A stretch of 6,475 bases of DNA from Pseudomonadota bacterium (GTDB lineage Bacteria; SAR324; XYD2-FULL-50-16; JAHJRI01), in NCBI GenBank assembly GCA_022360105.1, contig JAKSDL010000792.1, forward strand, positions 1-6,475. Reading direction: 5' to 3'. Position numbers and translations under genes: made by a program. Positions 1 through 5,729 of the stretch are shown one piece after another. The number at the start of each line of letters is the position of its first letter. The first letter of the stretch is position 1. The notes below the pieces were generated by a model, which made no database searches, was not told the DNA's origin, and worked only from the letters and a program-made list of their open reading frames with translations.

Positions 1-47
1 ATTTTATCCGGTCCGCAACAACATTTTGAATTTGAATCACTTGACAT
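1..47 (-). CDS. 5' end of an unidentified gene with a Cys-rich N-terminus (partial)
   Basis: An ATG on the minus strand at 47-45 opens a frame that runs off the left edge and gives MSSDSNSKCCCGPDK. It is preceded by a very good Shine-Dalgarno site (AGGAG, 59-55) with a 7-nt spacer, which is why I accept this short piece as a real gene start. Seen: a Ser/Asn-rich start followed by three consecutive cysteines and Gly-Pro. Known: an N-terminal CCCG stretch occurs in small metal-binding proteins, including some putative zinc-binding (DGC-domain) proteins, and in some arsenic- or copper-related proteins. Fifteen residues are not enough to choose between these. It lies on the same strand as the HyuA-like pair but 288 bp downstream of it, so it may be transcribed separately. 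Confidence 0.65.
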   Translation of the reverse strand, partial: MSSDSNSKCCCGPDK

Positions 48-54
48 AAGCTTA

Positions 55-59
55 CTCCT
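55..59 (-). promoter_or_regulatory. Strong Shine-Dalgarno site of the partial left-edge gene
   Basis: AGGAG on the minus strand, within TAGGAGT, lies 7 nt before the ATG at 47. It is the strongest ribosome binding site in the window and the main reason to call a gene in the first 47 bases. Confidence 0.7.
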
Positions 60-126
60 ATAAATATCTGTTTTTCTGATTCATTCCGAGATAGACCTCA
101 GAATTACTTATTGCACTTTGATACTA

Positions 127-146
127 ATTTGCGACTTCGCGCAAAT
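127..146. repeat. 7-bp hairpin with six-base loop
   Basis: ATTTGCG (127-133) pairs perfectly with CGCAAAT (140-146) around the loop acttcg. Two more outer pairs (124/149 and 125/148) follow after one mismatch. It lies about 80 bp upstream of the start of the left-edge gene. There is no T-run on either side, so it is not a terminator. It could be an operator or part of a leader RNA. Confidence 0.45.
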
Positions 147-173
147 CAGTCATCCAGTCTTCAGGCAGGGATC

Positions 174-218
174 GGTGAGGGCTGCTTGACCATCGATCTT
201 CCCGGTAAAAACCTCACC
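174..218. repeat. 7-bp inverted repeat GGTGAGG/CCTCACC
   Basis: GGTGAGG (174-180) is the perfect complement of CCTCACC (212-218), with a 31-base loop containing a CCCGGT block. It lies between the other two hairpins of this gap. No T-run is present, so it is not an ordinary terminator. Confidence 0.35.
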
Positions 219-243
219 CTTCCGGTTGAAAACTGGGGTTGGT

Positions 244-321
244 ACAAGACCACTTTGATTCCGTCTTGTCGTTTATGCCGAATCAAATCGCCGCATGGGC
301 ATGGTTTTCCAAAACAAGACG
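244..321. repeat. Two mutually exclusive hairpins sharing the arm GTCTTGT
   Basis: The arm GTCTTGT (263-269) can pair with ACAAGAC on its left (244-250, loop of 12 bases). With one more pair it can instead pair, as CGTCTTGT (262-269), with ACAAGACG on its right (314-321). The right-hand structure encloses a second small inverted repeat, ATGCC (275-279) with GGCAT (298-302). Only one of the two pairings can form at a time. This is the geometry of switching leader RNAs, but no T-run follows either stem, so attenuation is not shown. It begins about 14 bp beyond the stop of the 117-residue gene. Confidence 0.4.
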
Positions 322-335
322 AAACACTATAGTTA

Positions 336-689
336 TCAGAGGGTCAATGGATCTCTCTTTGAGATTTCCCTGTAAAAAAAATCTTTATCAAACGGTCCGT
401 AATGCTTCTCTTGTGTAAATAATGTAAAAAACTCGAGACGGGTATATCTTCTCAATCTTTCTTCAGTAACTCCCATTGCAGTGTAGTAATCATTTTTGGG
501 AATGGGAGCCCGTGTTTCAGTCAGGTCAATGACCTCTTCTCCAATTTCGCACCACGCATGCAAAATCCATTGGTTGTCACTATAAAGCCAACCATGAACA
601 ACAGAAGCTTCATGGTTTTCGCTGGCTACTTCCAAAGTCGAATCAAAACAATTGGATGAATAGGATGTCCTGGGATTTATTTGTTTCAT
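336..689 (-). CDS. 117-residue hypothetical protein, possible transglutaminase/papain-like fold
   Basis: I do not recognise a named family with certainty. The order of conserved-looking residues is suggestive: Cys14 near the N-terminus, then HGWLY (32-36), LHAWCE (43-48, His44) and VIDLTE (53-58, Asp55). This Cys...His-Ala-Trp...Asp order is that of papain/transglutaminase-like cysteine hydrolases, although at 117 residues it is shorter than most. The C-terminal half is aromatic and charged (RRYTRLEFFTLF, 80-91). There is no signal peptide or membrane segment, so it is probably cytoplasmic. The ATG at 689 follows an AAGGA ribosome binding site by 8 nt, and that site overlaps the stop of the HyuA-like gene. 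The two genes are therefore probably co-transcribed and translationally coupled. A structural role without catalysis is an alternative. Confidence 0.75.
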   Translation of the reverse strand: MKQINPRTSYSSNCFDSTLEVASENHEASVVHGWLYSDNQWILHAWCEIGEEVIDLTETRAPIPKNDYYTAMGVTEERLRRYTRLEFFTLFTQEKHYGPFDKDFFYREISKRDPLTL

Positions 690-697
690 TTTTGGTT

Positions 698-702
698 TCC
701 TT
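698..702 (-). promoter_or_regulatory. Shine-Dalgarno site overlapping the upstream stop codon
   Basis: AAGGA on the minus strand lies 8 nt before the ATG of the 117-residue gene. It shares bases with the TAA stop (703-701) of the HyuA-like gene. This arrangement usually couples translation of the second gene to termination of the first. It also fixes the start at 689. Confidence 0.7.
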
Positions 703-2344
703 ATTTTGAAGCAATCATGATAGCACCTAGAGCATTACCCACTTCATAGTGCTCCGGGAAAATGACCTCTGTTCCGAGCATTTCTGAGACTTCCGGCAAT
801 AGAAGCCTGGCGGCGGCACCAATTCCGATGATAGGTACATTCAATGAGAAGCTGACACTTAACAACGGATCGTTACTATCGGATGTGAAGAAATTCTCCA
901 GGCTTTTACCGGTCTGTTTTCGAAAGACAGTTTTTAACACTGCATTTTTAATCTTGATTCGAGCTAGCCTTAATACCTCTTCACAAAAATCATTTGTATC
1001 CTGGTTGCATGCTGCTGCCAGCACTTGCGCAGCTTTTTTTGCTATGCCGGAATCACCGAGGTCAAGTTGCCCCAAGGCATGTAATGCGTCTGTAGGAGTG
1101 AAACCGGATTCCAAAACCTGTCGCTGAAAAACCAATTCCCTGGTTTTCCTTTCAAGTGTAAACTCAGACATTGATAATTGTGCAACAAGCTCTACCGGCG
1201 ATGTTGGACCGTTTTTACGGAGGTATTGCAAAATCTCATTTTCTTCTGTCTCGTTTTCCGAAACATTGCCCGGGGCCATGAGGCATTTGCTTCGAATTTC
1301 TGTTCCCAGCCAACTCTCGGGGTTGGGGATTCCTGTTGATGTAGCTATCGGTTGAACGCGCTCTGGTCCAACCAGAATTCTCCCGTCTTTATCTATTTGC
1401 ACCAGGCTGTCCCCTCCAATGCCCGAGGTTTCCATTTCCACAGCGTTAACATGAGTATTCCAATTACCAATTGTGCTTCCATCACTTGATAGCAAGGGCT
1501 CTCCGTTTAAAATCAAGGCAACATCGGTTGACGTTCCGCCAACATCAACCACCAGTGCACTTTGTTTGTCAGTTGCCTTGGCACCAAACCAGGAGGTTGC
1601 TGCAGGTCCACTCCCAACCGTATTTGCAGCCCGGATGATAGCTTCATCAAAGTTAATGGGCTCGGCATCTCCGCCGATCATTGTATGCTTGGCAGCATTC
1701 AGGTCTTTTTTCGAAAAGGTTTTTAAATTGTCTACAAAGCTGCTGATAACCGGCATTAAGCGGGCATGTAAAACCGCTGTTCCTGCCCTTTCCATCATTC
1801 CAGGCTTAGAGCTGATTCGATGAGAACAAAACGTGGGCTTGGAATCAAGCATTTTTATCGCCTCTTCTGCAACCTGCTCATGAGTTGGATTTTTAAAACT
1901 CATCGCAGAGGTGATGGCATATGCATCCATCTCACCTTTCCATTCATTGATCGCATCAACAAGCGCTTCGATATCAAGCTGATCAACTTCTTCTCCCGTG
2001 AAACTATGACCACCCTTGATATAGCGAATCGATACCACGGGCAAATCAAATGATTTTACATGTCCTATAACTACTAAACCAACGGATGCTCCTTTGCCCT
2101 CGACAATGGCATTGGTCGCCAGCGTTGTGGAAAATGCAATCTGTTTAATTTCATTGACATTAACATCTCTCGTCACCTCTGCCAGGGCTTCGGAAATACC
2201 TATGCTCAAATCGTGATGGGTAGACGGACGTTTTGCTGATTGAACGACAGCTAAAGTATTAAGGTCGACTAAGACGGCATCAGTATACGTTCCGCCTGTG
2301 TCGACCCCTATGCCGTAATGAGATGGTTCAGATTGCTGATTCAT
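701..2344 (-). CDS. Hydantoinase/oxoprolinase (HyuA-like) family ASKHA ATPase
   Basis: This 547-residue protein belongs to the HyuA-like group of sugar-kinase/actin-fold ATPases, which open or carboxylate small ring or ketone substrates using ATP. The phosphate-1 loop is GVDTGGTYTDAVLVD (13-27). A STTLATNAIVEGKGA block (72-86) is typical of the N-terminal domain. VGSGPAA (243-249) and the phosphate-2 loop VVDVGGTSTDVAL (265-277) begin the second domain, followed by ETSGIGGDSL (305-314). The C-terminal adenosine-site region is GIGAAARLLLP (507-517), with PEHYEVGNALGA near the end. Residues about 366-412 look like a winged-helix insert leading into GFTPTDALHALG. The protein is shorter than classical HyuA (near 700 residues), and no HyuB partner is visible, so the substrate is unknown. 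The ATG at 2344 has no clear ribosome binding site but sits just before the glycine-rich loop as expected. It is followed by the 117-residue gene. Confidence 0.88.
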   Translation of the reverse strand: MNQQSEPSHYGIGVDTGGTYTDAVLVDLNTLAVVQSAKRPSTHHDLSIGISEALAEVTRDVNVNEIKQIAFSTTLATNAIVEGKGASVGLVVIGHVKSFDLPVVSIRYIKGGHSFTGEEVDQLDIEALVDAINEWKGEMDAYAITSAMSFKNPTHEQVAEEAIKMLDSKPTFCSHRISSKPGMMERAGTAVLHARLMPVISSFVDNLKTFSKKDLNAAKHTMIGGDAEPINFDEAIIRAANTVGSGPAATSWFGAKATDKQSALVVDVGGTSTDVALILNGEPLLSSDGSTIGNWNTHVNAVEMETSGIGGDSLVQIDKDGRILVGPERVQPIATSTGIPNPESWLGTEIRSKCLMAPGNVSENETEENEILQYLRKNGPTSPVELVAQLSMSEFTLERKTRELVFQRQVLESGFTPTDALHALGQLDLGDSGIAKKAAQVLAAACNQDTNDFCEEVLRLARIKIKNAVLKTVFRKQTGKSLENFFTSDSNDPLLSVSFSLNVPIIGIGAAARLLLPEVSEMLGTEVIFPEHYEVGNALGAIMIASK

Positions 2345-2390
2345 TTGTTGCCGGATTTATTCGTTGATCATTCAATTGAAAATTTCAGTC

Positions 2391-2414
2391 AAGTCTATTA
2401 ACAGGTCTAGACTT
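2391..2414. promoter_or_regulatory. 7-bp inverted repeat upstream of the HyuA-like gene (candidate operator)
   Basis: AAGTCTA (2391-2397) and TAGACTT (2408-2414) are perfect inverted arms around 10 bases. The right arm is itself part of the palindrome GTCTAGAC (2405-2412). The site lies 47-70 bp before the HyuA-like start and next to a TTGACT element, so it could bind a dimeric regulator. A chance repeat cannot be excluded in a gap this long. Confidence 0.35.
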
Positions 2415-2450
2415 AACATTAGTGAAATGCAAATTAGTAGCATGCGTTTC

Positions 2451-2593
2451 GTTGCATCTCTTGATATCAGAACTCGATACGTTACATATGTTCCAGGAAG
2501 AAGCATCGACAAACTAGTGGGAGATCTCACCAATTGGTTCACATAAACTTAACAGTAAATTTTATAATAGTTATCGATGTTGATAGATGCAAC
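2451..2593. repeat. Widely spaced 9-bp inverted repeat GTTGCATCT/AGATGCAAC
   Basis: GTTGCATCT (2451-2459) is the exact reverse complement of AGATGCAAC (2585-2593). The arms enclose 125 bp that contain two adjacent palindromes but no recognisable gene. The arms could be looping operator halves or ends of a tiny degenerate element. I see no clear flanking target duplication. Confidence 0.3.
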
Positions 2594-2910
2594 TATATTG
2601 CATGTAAATGGTTGTTTTTTCTAATTAGTGCCTGAACGAAAATTAGACAAATCCTTCAAAGAAAGACTCAAGAGTTGGAATTTACTGACGAAGTTTGAAG
2701 CCGTCAGCGGTCAGCAGTTTCATCAAGGCTCACGATCATTTTCGATGTCCATTTATCTGCTCGTGTCCTTAATAATCGGTAGATTCCAGGAAGATGGGGA
2801 TCAGGCCTTTCATTCAATACCTTGACACCCAAAAAGCGATTTCTTATCATCTCATCCTGTTGGCACAAGAATATGGAAGCAGCAAAAGGTGAAACAAATA
2901 AAAAAAACTA

Positions 2911-3576
2911 ATGCCAAAGAAAAACGTAGTTGAAACAGTGACTGCCCGAGTCCAAATGATTCGCGTGTTATCTCCAACCGTCTTTGCACTCCGTTTGGAA
3001 CGCAATGATTTCAAGTTTCTTCCGGGACAATATGTCAAACTCGGATTCCCGGGAGAATTCGAAATGCGGGAGTATTCGGTTTACTCGGGATCGCAGGATG
3101 ATTTTCTGGAATTGCTGATCAAAGAAGTAATGGGCGGAGACATGTCTCCCCGGCTCAGGAAATTGAGAAAAGGAGATACGGTCATACTGGAGGGACCGCT
3201 GGGATCTTTTATCATCAGGGAAAAAGACTTGAAGAAGCAGTTTCTGTTTGTTGGGTCCGGAACCGGCATCGCTCCCCTGCACTGTTTTGTTGAAAGTTAT
3301 CCCGGAATCGACTATCGCTTGATTCATGGAGTGCGCTGGTCTGAGGAACTTTATGATGTGGAAAGTTATCAACCTTCTCGCTTGGTTCGCTGTATCTCAG
3401 GCGAAAAAACCGAACATTTCCACGGAAGGGTTACCGACTATCTGCTGAGAAATAGAGTACCGCCCGACACCTTATGTTATGTATGCGGCAACAGCGACAT
3501 GATCTGTGATGTGTATGATATTCTTGGAGACCATGGCGTTCCGCCTGATAACTTAAATTCTGAGGTCTATTTTTGA
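2911..3576 (+). CDS. Ferredoxin-NADP reductase-like FAD/NAD(P)H oxidoreductase
   Basis: This 221-residue flavoprotein has the two domains of the ferredoxin-NADP reductase family and should move electrons between NAD(P)H and a ferredoxin, flavodoxin or other acceptor in the cytoplasm. The FAD barrel holds LPGQYVKL (37-44) and the flavin motif REYS (53-56). GGDMSPRLRKL (75-85) and the phosphate-site region LEGPLGSF (93-100) follow. The nucleotide domain has GSGTGIAPL (115-123), FHGRVTDYL (170-178) and CGNSDMICDVYDIL (192-205). It ends in Val-Tyr-Phe, like plant and Fpr-type enzymes with a C-terminal aromatic near the flavin. There is no iron-sulphur or extra domain, and it is shorter than Fpr (about 250-260 residues). 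The ATG at 2911 is the only sensible start because a stop lies just upstream. The nearest Shine-Dalgarno-like sequence, AGGTGA (2887-2892), is too far away (18 nt). The physiological partner is unknown. Confidence 0.9.
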   Translation: MPKKNVVETVTARVQMIRVLSPTVFALRLERNDFKFLPGQYVKLGFPGEFEMREYSVYSGSQDDFLELLIKEVMGGDMSPRLRKLRKGDTVILEGPLGSFIIREKDLKKQFLFVGSGTGIAPLHCFVESYPGIDYRLIHGVRWSEELYDVESYQPSRLVRCISGEKTEHFHGRVTDYLLRNRVPPDTLCYVCGNSDMICDVYDILGDHGVPPDNLNSEVYF

Positions 3577-3695
3577 TTTCAGCCTTCTTTAGTGGCTGAA
3601 CGGAAAACCCATTGCGTTTTACTGTTTGGCCTTTTGCGGGAAAATATTTACCGCGAAGTTTGGTGCTTTCAGCCTTCAGCTAACAGCAGTCAGCA
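3577..3695. repeat. Short TTTCAGCCTTC direct repeat and TCAGC-rich segment
   Basis: TTTCAGCCTTC occurs at 3577-3587 and again at 3667-3677, a perfect 11-bp direct repeat offset by 90 bp. The second copy continues into a run of related units (CAGCTAACAGCAGTCAGC, 3678-3695 region). A similar gtcagcggtcagcag run occurs at 2703-2717 on the other side of the flavoprotein gene. Such intergenic repeats are probably a genome-wide family flanking genes; their role is not evident here. Confidence 0.4.
3578..3600 (+). other. Hairpin immediately after the flavoprotein stop codon
   Basis: TTCAGCC (3578-3584) pairs perfectly with GGCTGAA (3594-3600) around a 9-base loop, starting one base after the stop of the flavoprotein gene. 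It has no T-run after it, so it is not a standard intrinsic terminator. It could stabilise the 3' end of the transcript, or simply be part of the TCAGC repeat type seen elsewhere in the window. Confidence 0.45.
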
Positions 3696-3742
3696 CCCTA
3701 TACAACTTTGTCGAATTAAAAAAAGGCAAAAGCGCAATCACA

Positions 3743-3777
3743 AAAACCGGGAGAAGGCGATGCTTCTGCCCGGTTTT
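3743..3777. terminator. Bidirectional intrinsic terminator between convergent genes
   Basis: AAAACCGGG (3743-3751) pairs perfectly with CCCGGTTTT (3769-3777). Five further pairs (3752-3756 with 3763-3767) follow after a single bulged G at 3768, closing on a 6-base loop. The stem is GC-rich in the middle and ends in T-runs on both strands: TTTT on the plus strand, and TTTTT read on the minus strand. It lies 15 bp beyond the stop of the peptidase gene (minus strand) and about 165 bp beyond the flavoprotein gene (plus strand), so it can end both transcripts. Confidence 0.88.
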
Positions 3778-3792
3778 CAAGACTATGATTGT

Positions 3793-5505
3793 TTATTTAT
3801 CGAACGGATATTGCTTGATGACATCAATCGGTACCGAAGCTAATTTGTCCAAAACAGCCTGAACCTCTGGAGAAATAAAGCGATAATTGTCCACCAAATC
3901 TTTGGCGCCGTCATAATCACCTGTTAATTCTATAATCAGAAGTTTGTTGACTAAGCTTCTGACGGATTCTATCAAAGCATCTTCATCCAGGAAGAACTCA
4001 CCGTTGGAATTGATATTAAATCCACCATTTTCGAGATGCCAGTTTAACTGAATAGCAATCCCGCCTCCATGAGCAGAACCCAATCCAAACCGGATGGAAC
4101 GGAACATCCCAGCCAGGTACGAAGCAAAAAGCGAATCTTCTAATCCCGGGGGCATGGGACTGTCTGGAACATTGATCATATACAAGTTGTTCCAAATTGA
4201 TTCGGAGTCGGCCAGACATTCTTCTATCGTGCTATACAACTCCTTAAGCTCTGCTCTGACAGTTGTTTCCCGCCCATCCACCACAATGGTACCCGGGTTT
4301 AGTCCATGACTGATTTCATGCATCAGGACATAGTTGAAAAAACCGTCCATAGTTGGTTTATCTCTATCCTGGGGAGCTAATATGATGTTTTTGATTGGAA
4401 TTAATACACCATTAAATTTAGCCTCCAACATATTTTTTAACATCACGTTTTTTGACCCAACATTTTCACGAACCCAGGCGTCATTGGGCAAATTAAAAGC
4501 GATTGCAGGAATACCAACTCGCGCATCCCCTGCTGCAAAGATTTCGTTGACAACCTTTATGGGTGAAGACAGCCCCTTAGGCTCCAGATCATACTCCGGA
4601 GGAATGGGAAAATTTTCAACCAGTTCTGCACGATAACTTTGGATAATATCCAATTTCTGACTTTCATCCCGATCCACAAGACAAACAAACGACTCATAGG
4701 CTGCCTTATAACCGAAAAGTCCGTCTTCATAAACTTCGTAAGGACCAATCACCAATTCAATATCACCATCAAGACCGATCCAATCGATATCACTATCTCT
4801 GTAATCATTGGTAAAAAAGGACTCGGCTCGACTATTCAGGTACTTGGCCAGAGTAGGGTCCGAGGTTTTTCCGGCTGCTTTTTTCAGAAGTTTCTTTGCC
4901 TGCCAGAGTTTATCACCAAAATACCAAGGGTAAGGAATGGCAAATAGTTGATCTCCAAATCGCCGAATCATAGTAAATTCGCTGGTGAAAGCTTCTTCAT
5001 CTTCCGGGTGCAGAGCAATCCACGCTTCGAACTCTTCTTGAGTCATATCTGCGGGATAGTAATTGGCTCCTGGCGGTTTAAACTCATCCAGGTTGATAAA
5101 GGGCGCGTCTCCCTCCAATCTGTCCCATGGTCCGACCATAATCTTAAAATAATCGTAGTAAACCTGTTGAGGGGTACCCACATAGGTTTTAAGCGCTTTT
5201 TCCAAAATCCAGTTCTTCTTATGGACCTGCCGGGAAAAGGCTTCTCCGATATACCTGGACGCTTCCACTAAAAGGGATATCACTTCCTGTTCATTAGGAG
5301 GAAGATAGGAATAGTCAGGAGCCAACATGATTGGTGCCAGTTTCGCCATCTGGGCTTCGACATGTTCAATGGGGGCTTTGCTTTTGATGATACCATCAAC
5401 AAATGACGACTCACCCAGGTTTCTTGCATTCGTGTCGATAGAAAGCAAGCTAGTGACGATGAAAACCAAGCTAATGAATTTCAGGTATTGAATGTTCTTT
5501 TTCAT
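3793..5505 (-). CDS. Secreted M49-type zinc peptidase (dipeptidyl peptidase III-like, HEISH motif)
   Basis: This 570-residue protein should be a zinc exopeptidase that removes dipeptides from peptide N-termini. It begins with a signal peptide: KK, then a hydrophobic stretch (about 10-23) and a likely cut after TNA (residues 25-27). Action in the periplasm or outside is therefore expected, whereas classical DPP III is cytosolic. The zinc site is HEISH (396-400) with the third ligand probably Glu429 in EECLAD (428-433), matching EECRAE of DPP III. GPYEVYEDGLFGYKAAYESF (254-273) and RFGLGSAHGGG (472-482) are also family blocks. Most family members have the hexapeptide HEXXGH. The pentapeptide HEISH is, from memory, that of Caldithrix abyssi DPP III, and related plant Nudix-fused proteins also have HEXXH. 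The start at 5505 follows GAGG with a 7-nt spacer. It is a single gene with its own terminator. A non-peptidase role is possible. Confidence 0.88.
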   Translation of the reverse strand: MKKNIQYLKFISLVFIVTSLLSIDTNARNLGESSFVDGIIKSKAPIEHVEAQMAKLAPIMLAPDYSYLPPNEQEVISLLVEASRYIGEAFSRQVHKKNWILEKALKTYVGTPQQVYYDYFKIMVGPWDRLEGDAPFINLDEFKPPGANYYPADMTQEEFEAWIALHPEDEEAFTSEFTMIRRFGDQLFAIPYPWYFGDKLWQAKKLLKKAAGKTSDPTLAKYLNSRAESFFTNDYRDSDIDWIGLDGDIELVIGPYEVYEDGLFGYKAAYESFVCLVDRDESQKLDIIQSYRAELVENFPIPPEYDLEPKGLSSPIKVVNEIFAAGDARVGIPAIAFNLPNDAWVRENVGSKNVMLKNMLEAKFNGVLIPIKNIILAPQDRDKPTMDGFFNYVLMHEISHGLNPGTIVVDGRETTVRAELKELYSTIEECLADSESIWNNLYMINVPDSPMPPGLEDSLFASYLAGMFRSIRFGLGSAHGGGIAIQLNWHLENGGFNINSNGEFFLDEDALIESVRSLVNKLLIIELTGDYDGAKDLVDNYRFISPEVQAVLDKLASVPIDVIKQYPFDK

Positions 5506-5512
5506 GATTCAA

Positions 5513-5516
5513 CCTC
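5513..5516 (-). promoter_or_regulatory. Shine-Dalgarno site of the peptidase gene
   Basis: GAGG on the minus strand lies 7 nt before the ATG at 5505 and fixes that start. The start also places the signal peptide correctly at the N-terminus. Confidence 0.65.
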
Positions 5517-5519
5517 ATT

Positions 5520-5539
5520 TTGATAGTTATGTTTATCAA
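5520..5539. promoter_or_regulatory. TTGATA-N8-TATCAA inverted repeat upstream of the peptidase gene
   Basis: Perfect 6-bp arms TTGATA (5520-5525) and TATCAA (5534-5539) flank 8 bases just upstream of the ribosome binding site of the peptidase gene. The position suits a repressor site or a 5' hairpin. The arms are short and AT-rich, so chance is a real alternative. Confidence 0.3.
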
Positions 5540-5729
5540 TCCGCGCAAAAGGCACACGGTTGAACTTAAGAAATTAAAGCCGTATTCTTTTTCTTCCCTT
5601 TAGCATTTTGGTTAAGTGAACGAACGCCGAGTTCTGAATATACGTTTGGATTACCCGTTCGATTATTTAGCCAATCAGGGAAATTAAATCACATTTACTT
5701 CTACCCAATCAAAAAACTGATGCTAAAAC

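Larger units (their letters stand above)
48..335. other. Non-coding gap rich in inverted repeats
   Basis: This 288-bp gap lies between the 117-residue gene and the partial left-edge gene. The plus strand has an open frame of 73 codons (111-332), but it starts at TTG, has no ribosome binding site and resembles no family I know. The minus strand also has an open frame of about 60 codons with no start in a good context. The gap holds three separate inverted repeats (127-146, 174-218, 262-321), a second copy of one arm at 244-250, and a direct repeat of CTTCC(C)GGT at 198-206 and 219-226. This density of structure is unlike the other gaps. It could be a structured leader of the left-edge gene or the remains of a small mobile element. 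Confidence 0.5.
2345..2910. other. 566-bp divergent intergenic region without a convincing gene
   Basis: This gap separates the divergent HyuA-like and flavoprotein genes and must hold both promoters. Open frames at 2364-2546 and 2628-2825 on the plus strand start at TTG and GTG, lack ribosome binding sites and match nothing I know. Visible structure: the inverted repeat 2391-2414; adjacent palindromes GAGATCTC (2521-2528) and ACCAATTGGT (2529-2538); a long-spaced 9-bp inverted repeat (2451-2459 with 2585-2593); and TCAGC-type repeats near 2704-2716. On the minus strand TTGACT (2389-2384) is a fair -35 element for the HyuA-like gene, but I see no good -10 at the right distance. Short frames at 2704-2850 (minus) and 2794-2892 (plus) are possible tiny genes or remnants. 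Confidence 0.5.

Noticed and set aside
111..332. 73-codon plus-strand frame in the left gap
   Set aside because: It starts at TTG without a ribosome binding site, has no family likeness and runs through three hairpins.
2364..2546. 60-codon plus-strand frame upstream of the HyuA-like gene
   Set aside because: Weak TTG start, no ribosome binding site, odd composition, and it crosses the likely promoter of the divergent gene.
2628..2825. 65-codon plus-strand frame before the flavoprotein gene
   Set aside because: GTG start without a ribosome binding site. It overlaps other short frames and the TCAGC repeats, and no family is recognisable.
3592..3862. Two overlapping plus-strand frames after the flavoprotein gene
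   Set aside because: They run through the strong bidirectional terminator and into the 3' end of the peptidase gene, with no family likeness.
4334..5271. Long plus-strand frames opposite the peptidase gene
   Set aside because: They are antisense shadows of a well-supported coding region with clear family motifs.
5641..5648. TACGTTTG, a match to the Bacteroidota -7 promoter box
   Set aside because: No TTG element at the proper distance upstream and no plus-strand gene downstream.
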